Both the position numbers and the translations under genes were made by a program. A stretch of DNA of 17,556 nt. Origin: Ruminococcaceae bacterium UBA5408 (GTDB lineage Bacteria > Bacillota > Clostridia > Oscillospirales > Acutalibacteraceae). How positions within the stretch are numbered: the stretch's first letter is position 1; every line of letters starts with the position of its first letter. Below the pieces are notes generated by a model. The model was not told where the DNA came from. It ran no database searches and saw only the letters and a program-made list of their open reading frames with translations. Of the stretch, positions 7,148-13,913 are shown piece after piece. The DNA lies in assembly GCA_002407645.1 (NCBI GenBank), contig DHNU01000053.1, positions 14,077 to 31,632 on the forward strand. Direction: 5' to 3'.

Positions 7148-7176
7148 TTCACAATAATGTATTTACTTCTTGTGAA
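7148..7176 (-). terminator. Weak hairpin overlapping the mfd stop codon
   Basis: TTCACAA and TTGTGAA can pair (7 bp, 15-nt loop) and are followed by a loosely T-rich stretch. It would be a weak terminator at best, so read-through from mfd into the foldase gene is likely. Confidence 0.3.
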
Positions 7177-10100
7177 TTACATTTAATATTTCGGTAAGTG
7201 TGTCAAGCGGAGTTGCACCTTGTTTTATTTTTACACTTATATACGGTTTTGCACCGGCATTTATCATAACACGGGAACCCATTGCCGCAATCAGCGAACT
7301 TACCTGTTTCATGTTTATATCCGATTTATACAAAAGAAGAGTTTCGTTTTGCTGTTTAATTTCGTAAATACCGAGCTGTGATGCCAAATTACGCAAAAGG
7401 GCAACTTGAATAAGTCCGTTAACACTTTCTGGGGGTTCGCCGAACCGGTCGATAAGTTCATCGGTTACATCCATAGCATCTTCCTGAGTTCGAATATCCG
7501 CAATTCGGCGGTAAATTTCAAGCCGTTGATTAAGGCTTGAAATATACTGTTCCGGAATATGCGCTTCTATTTGCATATCGACAAGGCATTCTTGATCGTA
7601 ATCGGGAGGCGTTTCGCCTTTTTCGCGGCTTATTGCATCGTTTAAAAGGTGCAGGTACATATCATATCCGACAGCCTCCATATGTCCGTGCTGTTCTCCG
7701 CCCAAAATATTTCCGGCACCGCGTATTTCAAGGTCGCGCATAGCTATTTTAAAGCCTGAACCAAATTCCGTAAATTCGCGGATTGCGGAAAGACGTTTTT
7801 GGGCTATTTCGGTAAGTACTTTATTGGGTGTAAATGTAAGATATGCATAGGCGCGGCGGCTTGAACGCCCAACGCGTCCACGAATTTGGTGAAGCTGGGA
7901 AAGCCCCATCCTGTCCGCATTATCTATTATAAGTGTGTTTGCGTTCGGCACGTCCACCCCGGTTTCAATGATAGTAGTGCAGACAAGAATATCAATTTCA
8001 TGCTCAATTAACTTTCGCCAAACTTCGGAAAGTTCCTGTTCGGTCATTTTTCCGTGGCCAAAACCTACACGTGATTCGGGTATCATTTTCTGAATCTTTG
8101 CCGCAGTCCGCTCAATTGTTGCAACATCGTTATGAAGGTAATAAACCTGACCGCTGCGCCGCAGTTCACGACGAATTGCTTCGCATATAATAGCGCTGTC
8201 ATGTTCTAACACATAGGTTTGCACAGGGTGTCGGTCGTGCGGAGCTTCTTCAATAACGCTCATATCACGTATTCCCGAAAGCGCCATATTAAGAGTACGG
8301 GGGATAGGCGTTGCTGAAAGCGTTAAGACGTCCACGTTTTTGCACATTGCTTTAAGCTTTTCCTTTTGCGCAACGCCGAAACGCTGTTCCTCGTCGATAA
8401 TAACAAGCCCCAAGTCACGAAATTTCACGTCTTTGGAAACAAGACGGTGCGTTCCGACAACCATGTCTATTTCTCCGCGTTTTAAGCGTTGTATAATTTC
8501 CTGCTGCTGTTTGGGTGTTCTGAAACGAGAGAGCAGTTCTACCCTGATTGGAAACCCTTCCATGCGTTTTGTGATGGTTTGGTAATGCTGCCACGCAAGG
8601 ATAGTTGTCGGAACGAGCATTGCACACTGCTTGGAGTCGGTTATACATTTAAATGCCGCCCTTAGTGCCACTTCTGTTTTGCCGAAACCGACATCGCCGC
8701 AAAGCAGTCTGTCCATGGGCGCCTCACGCTCCATATTGCCTTTTATTTCTTCGATACAGCGCAGCTGGCCTTCTGTTTCTTCAAATTCGAAATGCGACTC
8801 AAAATCTTTCTGCCATTCGTTATCTTCGGGAAAAGCGTGTCCTTTTGCCTGCATACGCTCGGAGTAAAGCTTCATAAGTTCCTTTGCCATATCTTTAACG
8901 GCTTTTCGCACGCGCTGTTTGGATTTCTGCCATTCGGTTCCGCCAAGACGGTGTAATTTTACCGTTGCGTCCTCACGCGGGCCGATGTATTTTGAAACCA
9001 TGTCAAGCTGAGTTACGGGAACATAAAGAATATCATTTTTCGCGTATTTAAGTTTTATATAATCCTTAATAACCCCATGCATATTAATCTTATGAATACC
9101 TGCAAAAATACCGATTCCATGGGAAACATGAACTACATAATCGCCCGGGTTAAGTTCGGCGAGGCTGTAAATTGCCTGGCTTCCTTTATTCCGTTTCGAC
9201 TTTTTGCGCTTTGCAGAAATAAGCTTTCCGTGTGTAATAAGTCCGAAAAATGCACCGGGATATTCAATGCCCGCCGAAAGCGCTCCTGTAGTTACGATTA
9301 CACTGCCGCGCTCTATTTTTATGGGATTTTCGACATATTCCGCAGATATTGAATGTGCATTTAAATCGGATGTTGTTGTGAGAGCACTTCGCTTATTTCC
9401 CGCAAGAACAACGCATGCCCACTTGTTTTCAAGCATATTTTGAATATCTTCAACCAAAAGGTTAATGCTTCCGCCCCATACTGAAAGCTGGCGTACAGTG
9501 AAGTTTATCAGAGTATTTACGGGGGTTTCATAACTGCCGCGCACAAAAGTATCGAGGTAAATGGCTCCGCATTTTTCAAAAACATCGAGAGTATATGTCA
9601 AATCACCGCTGAAAATGTCGAGCGAACGGCATAGTGTACCGTCTTTAAGATAGTCTTTTATATCTTCGCCCCATTGCCAAAGGGTACTTCTTATCCGCTC
9701 TTTGGATTTTGCGGGTTCGCTGACAAAAAGAATGGTTTCTGAATTTATATAGTCAAAAAGAGTTGCAGGCTTGGAATAAAGAAGGGATATGAATTTATCG
9801 GCGCAGCCAATATGTGCGTTATTTTCAAGTTTTGCCGCCTGCGAGTATAAAACCTCTTTTGCCTTTGGGGCTGCTTTACCGCGAAGTGACGCCGCAAGCT
9901 GCTTTATTTTTGAAGCTAAAAGCTGGGGGTTGTCTATCAGCGATTCAACAGCGGGAGAAATTGTAATGCTGTCAATCGACTCGGTTCTGCGCTGAGTTTC
10001 AATGTCGAATAATGAAATAGTGTCTACTTCGTCGCCCCAAAATTCAATTCTTGAAGGGTAGGGGGCATCGGGAGTGAAAATATCAAGTATTCCGCCGCGC

Positions 10101-10621
10101 TGTGAATACTGCCCCGCACCGTCTATTTGATCTGCGCGTTCATAACCGCAGACGGTAAGAGCATTTAAAACTTTATCTATGGGGACGGACTGTCCCCTCT
10201 TTATGGTAAAAGTGCGGTGAATTAAATCCTGAGGAGGAATAGTGAACTGAAGTGCCGCATCAATGCAGCATACCACAGCATCACATTCACCGCTTAAAGT
10301 GCGTTCCAAAACCTGCAGCCGCTGATGTTCGTATTCGTGGCTGCTGCCTGCAATATCCCTAAAATTAAAATCACGAACAGGACAAAAAAGCGGTTTCATG
10401 CCCATTGCGCTTAAATCACCGCAAAGACGCTGTGCTTCTGCCTCATCGCCGGCAACAACAAAAGCCCTGCGTTTAAGTTTTGCGCAGAGCGAATATATTA
10501 TGTTTGCTTTGTGAATACCCGAAATACCGGTGACGGCCGCAGGCAGAGCGTTATTTTTTACAGCGGATTCAAGTGCTTCAAATTCACGCAGTCCACTTAT
10601 GGCATTGGTTAGAAATTTCAT
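7163..10621 (-). CDS. mfd: Transcription-repair coupling factor Mfd
   Basis: This 1152-aa protein is essentially the length of E. coli Mfd (1148). It displaces RNA polymerase stalled at DNA lesions and recruits UvrA. The N-terminal UvrB-like module (about 1-330, including QYSQRGGILDIFTPDAPYPSRIEFWGDE-type sequence) precedes the CarD-like RNA polymerase interaction domain, which starts near GDYVVHVSHGIGIF (493 on). The helicase motor follows, with Walker A GDVGFGKTE (Lys648), DEEQ box starting at Asp743, SATPIPRTL and the QIRGRVGRS motif. The C-terminal TRCF domain includes QRLEIYRRIADIR and ELIDRFGEPP. The ATG at 10621 follows AAGGGGAT. It lies 78 bases after pth with no clear terminator between them, so they are probably co-transcribed. 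All key motifs are present. Confidence 0.98.
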   Translation of the reverse strand: MKFLTNAISGLREFEALESAVKNNALPAAVTGISGIHKANIIYSLCAKLKRRAFVVAGDEAEAQRLCGDLSAMGMKPLFCPVRDFNFRDIAGSSHEYEHQRLQVLERTLSGECDAVVCCIDAALQFTIPPQDLIHRTFTIKRGQSVPIDKVLNALTVCGYERADQIDGAGQYSQRGGILDIFTPDAPYPSRIEFWGDEVDTISLFDIETQRRTESIDSITISPAVESLIDNPQLLASKIKQLAASLRGKAAPKAKEVLYSQAAKLENNAHIGCADKFISLLYSKPATLFDYINSETILFVSEPAKSKERIRSTLWQWGEDIKDYLKDGTLCRSLDIFSGDLTYTLDVFEKCGAIYLDTFVRGSYETPVNTLINFTVRQLSVWGGSINLLVEDIQNMLENKWACVVLAGNKRSALTTTSDLNAHSISAEYVENPIKIERGSVIVTTGALSAGIEYPGAFFGLITHGKLISAKRKKSKRNKGSQAIYSLAELNPGDYVVHVSHGIGIFAGIHKINMHGVIKDYIKLKYAKNDILYVPVTQLDMVSKYIGPREDATVKLHRLGGTEWQKSKQRVRKAVKDMAKELMKLYSERMQAKGHAFPEDNEWQKDFESHFEFEETEGQLRCIEEIKGNMEREAPMDRLLCGDVGFGKTEVALRAAFKCITDSKQCAMLVPTTILAWQHYQTITKRMEGFPIRVELLSRFRTPKQQQEIIQRLKRGEIDMVVGTHRLVSKDVKFRDLGLVIIDEEQRFGVAQKEKLKAMCKNVDVLTLSATPIPRTLNMALSGIRDMSVIEEAPHDRHPVQTYVLEHDSAIICEAIRRELRRSGQVYYLHNDVATIERTAAKIQKMIPESRVGFGHGKMTEQELSEVWRKLIEHEIDILVCTTIIETGVDVPNANTLIIDNADRMGLSQLHQIRGRVGRSSRRAYAYLTFTPNKVLTEIAQKRLSAIREFTEFGSGFKIAMRDLEIRGAGNILGGEQHGHMEAVGYDMYLHLLNDAISREKGETPPDYDQECLVDMQIEAHIPEQYISSLNQRLEIYRRIADIRTQEDAMDVTDELIDRFGEPPESVNGLIQVALLRNLASQLGIYEIKQQNETLLLYKSDINMKQVSSLIAAMGSRVMINAGAKPYISVKIKQGATPLDTLTEILNVIHKK

Positions 10622-10699
10622 GAAATCCCCTTATTTATATGGGTTAAAGCCAAATAAAGATTTGTTTTTAATCCTTTGTCAGTGTATTATATGCTCATT

Positions 10700-11311
10700 C
10701 TACGAATTATATTTATTCATAGCCTCGGCGGCATTTTCGTTAACCATCAGTTCTACGGAAGAACTAACATGGTCGATTGCTTCATACATAAGTTTAAGTT
10801 CCTGTTCGGAAAATTTGGAAAGAACCCAGTTTGCCAAGTCCCACTGCGGGTTTGGCTTTTTACCTGTTCCGATTTTTATTCTGGGGAATTGGTCACTTCC
10901 GCTTAAGTATATTATATTTTTCATACCGTTTTGTCCGCCATGACTTCCTTTAAGCCGAATCCTCATTTTGCCCGGCTCAAGTGAAATATCGTCATAGAGA
11001 ATTATAACTTTTTGGGGAGGAAGTTTATAAAAATGCATTGCCTCGGTAACGCTCTGCCCGCTTAAATTCATATATGTAGAGGGTTTCAAAAGAAGAACCT
11101 TTTTCCCTGCAATCATAGCGGTGCCGCAAAGGCCTTTAAATTTTATTCGTTTTAAGTCGGCGCCCGCCTTATCCGCAATATAATCCAGTGCCATAAAACC
11201 GGCATTGTGGCGCGTGCCTTCGTATTTGCTTCCGGGGTTGCCAAGTCCGACTATAATGTATTCAACCGGGCCTGACGGTTCGCTTGATTTAGAAAACGGG
11301 TTTTTGAACAT
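10700..11311 (-). CDS. pth: Peptidyl-tRNA hydrolase
   Basis: This 203-aa enzyme cleaves the ester bond of peptidyl-tRNAs released from stalled ribosomes, recycling tRNA. The family signature IIVGLGNPGSKYEGTRHNAG supplies Asn25 and the catalytic His35. KPSTYMNLSGQSV, YDDISLEPGKMRIR (Asp107 aligns with the catalytic aspartate) and GSHGGQNGMKNI complete the active-site set. A 15-residue N-terminal extension (MFKNPFSKSSEPSGP) precedes the conserved domain. The ATG is supported by AGAGGTAA upstream. It lies between prs and mfd, a conserved order in Firmicutes, but 273 bases separate it from prs, so it may have its own promoter. Confidence 0.97.
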   Translation of the reverse strand: MFKNPFSKSSEPSGPVEYIIVGLGNPGSKYEGTRHNAGFMALDYIADKAGADLKRIKFKGLCGTAMIAGKKVLLLKPSTYMNLSGQSVTEAMHFYKLPPQKVIILYDDISLEPGKMRIRLKGSHGGQNGMKNIIYLSGSDQFPRIKIGTGKKPNPQWDLANWVLSKFSEQELKLMYEAIDHVSSSVELMVNENAAEAMNKYNS

Positions 11312-11530
11312 AATGAATTTACCTCTAATAAAAGATTAATATGATTATAATGGTATATTAACAAAAATATTGTATAATACGAGTGAAGATACAAATTATA
11401 TAAAAAGTTTAGCAAATTGCGGAATTAAAAAGCCACCCTCCATAAACTCTTCCGAATTAGACTTTTATACGTAAGAGAGAGCAGCGGCGAGTAATACCGC
11501 AATAATTTATTATAGAGCCTAAAGAAATAT
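11312..11530. other. prs-pth intergenic stretch with an inverted repeat
   Basis: No convincing gene is seen. ATTGCGG (near 11414) and CCGCAAT (near 11497) are a perfect 7-base inverted repeat enclosing a G/C-richer core that sits in A/T-rich flanks. A TATAAT-like element on the - strand (11344-11349) lies about 35 bases before pth but has no good -35 hexamer. A 15-codon open frame on the - strand (ATGGAGGGTGGC..., near 11445) has a poor ribosome binding site and is not called. Confidence 0.35.
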
Positions 11531-11556
11531 GGCGGGATGGAAAAATCCACCCCACC
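11531..11556 (-). terminator. Hairpin after prs, probable terminator
   Basis: Read on the - strand, GGTGGGGTGGA pairs with TCCATCCCGCC over 11 bp, with two G-U pairs and a 4-nt loop, 28 bases after the prs stop. The following tract ATATTTCTTT is only moderately T-rich, so termination may be partial or the hairpin may protect the mRNA end. Confidence 0.55.
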
Positions 11557-11584
11557 GTGTAAAGTTTATTAATTATTTCGGTTA

Positions 11585-12541
11585 TCAGACAAACATGGGG
11601 GAAACCGGTTTATCTTCATAAATGCGCTCAATTGCCTCGGCAAAAAGCGGAGCTACCGGAAGAGTGGTGATGTTTGGAAGTCGTTTTTCCGGCGGAAGGG
11701 GAATAGTGTCGAGAAGTACAAGCTGTTTTATCGGGCTTGCCTTAATTCTGTCAATAGCGGGGCCTGAAAGTACAGCATGAGTTGCACAGGCATTGACTTC
11801 TTTTGCACCTTTCGAAATAATCGCTTCTGCGGCATTGCATAAAGTTCCCGCAGTATCAATCATATCGTCTACAAGAATGACTTTTTTATCCTTAACGTCG
11901 CCGATTATGTTCATAACTTCGCAGACATTTGCCTTTTGACGGCGTTTGTCAACTATTGCAAGCGGACAGCCGATTCTTGCGGCAAAGTTGCGGGCACGTG
12001 TAACCGAACCCAAGTCGGGGGAAACAATGACATAATCGTCTGTATTGTCACCAATACGCTCTTTTAAGTAAGAAGAAAGAACCGGTGCGCCAAGCAAATG
12101 GTCAACAGGAATATTGAAAAAGCCCTGTATCTGCGGAGCGTGTAAATCCATAGTAAGTACACGGTCAGCGCCTGCGGTTGTGATAAGGTCTGCACAGAGT
12201 TTTGCCGAAATCGGATCGCGTGCTTTTGCTTTACGGTCTTGGCGTGCATACCCGAAATAAGGCATAACAGCTGTGATTCTTGCCGCTGACGCACGTTTCA
12301 TCGCATCAATCATGATAAGAAGTTCCATAAGGTTGTTGTTTACCGGAGCGCAGGTTGACTGAACAATAAAGCAGTCCGAACCGCGAACCGACTCGAAAAG
12401 TGATACCGATATTTCGCCGTCGCTGAAAGTGGTAACGTCATTTTTTCCGAGCGGAAGCCCCAAACATTCCGAGATTTGTTTCGCTACGCGCTGATTTGCG
12501 CTTGCAGCGAAAATCTTGATGTCCTTGCCGTGAAAATTCAT
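11585..12541 (-). CDS. prs: Ribose-phosphate pyrophosphokinase (PRPP synthetase, class I)
   Basis: This 318-aa enzyme makes 5-phosphoribosyl-1-pyrophosphate from ribose 5-phosphate and ATP, feeding nucleotide, histidine, tryptophan and NAD synthesis. TFSDGEISV (38-46), YARQDRK (98-104), MDLHAPQIQGFF (131-142, with the conserved His134), the flexible-loop DKRRQK (198-203) and the PRPP-binding motif VILVDDMIDTAGT (221-233) are all present. Length is standard for class I enzymes. The ATG follows AGGGGGAT. It starts 28 bases after the glmU stop, so the two are almost certainly one transcript; a hairpin follows the gene. Confidence 0.98.
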   Translation of the reverse strand: MNFHGKDIKIFAASANQRVAKQISECLGLPLGKNDVTTFSDGEISVSLFESVRGSDCFIVQSTCAPVNNNLMELLIMIDAMKRASAARITAVMPYFGYARQDRKAKARDPISAKLCADLITTAGADRVLTMDLHAPQIQGFFNIPVDHLLGAPVLSSYLKERIGDNTDDYVIVSPDLGSVTRARNFAARIGCPLAIVDKRRQKANVCEVMNIIGDVKDKKVILVDDMIDTAGTLCNAAEAIISKGAKEVNACATHAVLSGPAIDRIKASPIKQLVLLDTIPLPPEKRLPNITTLPVAPLFAEAIERIYEDKPVSPMFV

Positions 12542-12569
12542 TTTTAAGTATCCCCCTGTATTCTGTTTT

Positions 12570-13616
12570 CTAATCTATATTGTGGTTAATAACCGAAAAA
12601 GGCTCGATAGCCCGGTTTGACTTAATACTACAATTTTTACACTGAACATAGTTTAAAATAACATTGTCGCCAACACTGCAGCCGCTTAAAAAAGAATTCG
12701 GCCCCAATTTACAGCTGCTCCCTATTACAGTGTCGCCGCATAAAATGGTGCCGGGTAAAATGCAGGTATAGTTTCCTATTTTAACATCAGGTCCAATAAT
12801 AATGCCGTCGGTTATCGGAATTTCGATTCCGTTTTGCATATGCCTTGATAAAATTTCATTACGGGCTATGCTATTAAGTTCACTTAACTGCAAGCAGTCG
12901 TTTGCACCGAGAACGGCATTTGAATTATCAGTTTTATGGGCGTCGGCTCTTTTGCCGGAACTGATTAAAAGTTTGACCGCATCGGTAAGATAGTATTCAC
13001 CTTGAGCGTTATTATTTGAAATATGTTTTAAAATATCAAGTAAATCCTTCACTTTAAACCAATAAGCTCCGGAGTTGATTTCGTTTATTGCAAGAATTTT
13101 TTCGCCGGCGTCTTTCTGCTCTACAATTGCACTTATAAGACCTGTTTCGGGGTCGCGTACAATTCTGCCGTAGCCTGTCGGGTCGGATAAAAGGGCAGAA
13201 ATAACCGTAACCGCATTGCCGTTTGCAACGTGGTCATCTAAAGCGTCTTTAATAATGTTTGAATCCACAAACGGTGCATCACCGTTTAAAATAAGGACAT
13301 TTGAATCAATATGTTTGGAAAGAAAATCGGATGCCATCATTACAGCGTGGCCGGTTCCTTTTCTTTCGGACTGAAGGGCATGACAAACCCTTGGACCGGT
13401 TTGGGACGAGTTATGTTGGGAAAGATATTTTTCCACATCCTCGTGCTTGTGGCCGGTAACAACACAAATATCGTTTATTCCGGCAGTATCAGCCGAATCG
13501 ATTACCCATTGCAGCATAGGTTTAAAAAGAACTTGTGAAAGTACTTTCGGGCGGTTTGACTTCATCCGCTTACCCTCGCCCGCAGCAAGAATAACCGCAC
13601 AACATTTTTTTGGCAT
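12570..13616 (-). CDS. glmU: Short GlmU: N-acetylglucosamine-1-phosphate uridylyltransferase without the acetyltransferase part
   Basis: This 348-aa protein has a complete GlmU-type nucleotidyltransferase domain. It contains LAAGEGKRMKSNRPKVL (10-26, Lys24), Q82...KGTGHA (86-91), NGDAPF with Asp113, GYGRIV, EQKDA and NEINSG. A short left-handed beta-helix follows (about 255-345, repeats such as IIIGPDVKIGNYTCI). Normal GlmU is about 456 residues, and its acetyltransferase residues lie in the missing last ~110 positions. The gene ends with TAG only 28 bases before prs, so no remnant follows. It should make a UDP-sugar, probably UDP-GlcNAc, for cell-wall synthesis but cannot acetylate glucosamine-1-phosphate. 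A different UDP-sugar substrate is possible. GGAGGATACAGC supports the ATG. Its place before prs, pth and mfd matches glmU in Bacillus and clostridia. Confidence 0.88.
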   Translation of the reverse strand: MPKKCCAVILAAGEGKRMKSNRPKVLSQVLFKPMLQWVIDSADTAGINDICVVTGHKHEDVEKYLSQHNSSQTGPRVCHALQSERKGTGHAVMMASDFLSKHIDSNVLILNGDAPFVDSNIIKDALDDHVANGNAVTVISALLSDPTGYGRIVRDPETGLISAIVEQKDAGEKILAINEINSGAYWFKVKDLLDILKHISNNNAQGEYYLTDAVKLLISSGKRADAHKTDNSNAVLGANDCLQLSELNSIARNEILSRHMQNGIEIPITDGIIIGPDVKIGNYTCILPGTILCGDTVIGSSCKLGPNSFLSGCSVGDNVILNYVQCKNCSIKSNRAIEPFSVINHNID

Positions 13617-13684
13617 GCTGTATCCTCCGTAAATTTATTAATACTTCAGTAAAATTTTGAATTTTTAATAAAATTGCTATTACT

Positions 13685-13712
13685 ATTATCTCATAAGATA
13701 TAGATTTTTCAA
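13685..13712 (-). promoter_or_regulatory. Promoter of the glmU operon
   Basis: TTGAAA (13707-13712) and GATAAT (13685-13690) are separated by 16 bases on the - strand, about 70 bases upstream of the glmU start. Confidence 0.5.
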
Positions 13713-13720
13713 GATAAAAT

Positions 13721-13805
13721 TATGTTTTTCCGTATGATTTGTTAAAGTTACTTATGTTTTATTAAAAAAATATTGAATTATCGTTTGGTTTTATGGAAAA
13801 ACATA
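13721..13805. promoter_or_regulatory. Inverted repeat in the glmU-ppdK divergent region
   Basis: TATGTTTTTCCGTA (13721-13734) and TATGGAAAAACATA (13792-13805) are inverted copies matching at 13 of 14 positions, 57 bases apart. One copy lies just upstream of the glmU -35 element and the other about 21 bases upstream of the ppdK extended -10. They could be paired operator sites; the A/T-rich context lowers certainty. Confidence 0.35.
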
Positions 13806-13825
13806 TAGTAATTTCCAATTCTTTT

Positions 13826-13834
13826 TGTTATAAT
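13826..13834 (+). promoter_or_regulatory. Extended -10 promoter of ppdK
   Basis: TGTTATAAT combines a consensus TATAAT (13829-13834) with the TG of an extended -10 element, 79 bases before the ppdK ATG. No good -35 hexamer is visible, consistent with an extended -10 promoter, possibly with an activator. Confidence 0.6.
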
Positions 13835-13913
13835 ACAAACTGAGCGATTGCGTAAAGATTTATGATTTAAAAAAGCTCGTTAAAAAAACTAATTCTTATA
13901 GGAGGTACCATTA

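Noticed and set aside
10530..10943. Open frame of 137 codons on the + strand over the mfd and pth ends
   Set aside because: It is antisense to two well-supported genes and their gap, has no ribosome binding site and no recognisable protein features.
12542..12569. Frameshift as the cause of the short GlmU
   Set aside because: Only 28 bases remain before prs and they contain the prs ribosome binding site, so no C-terminal remnant exists in any frame; a deletion or a natively short form is needed.
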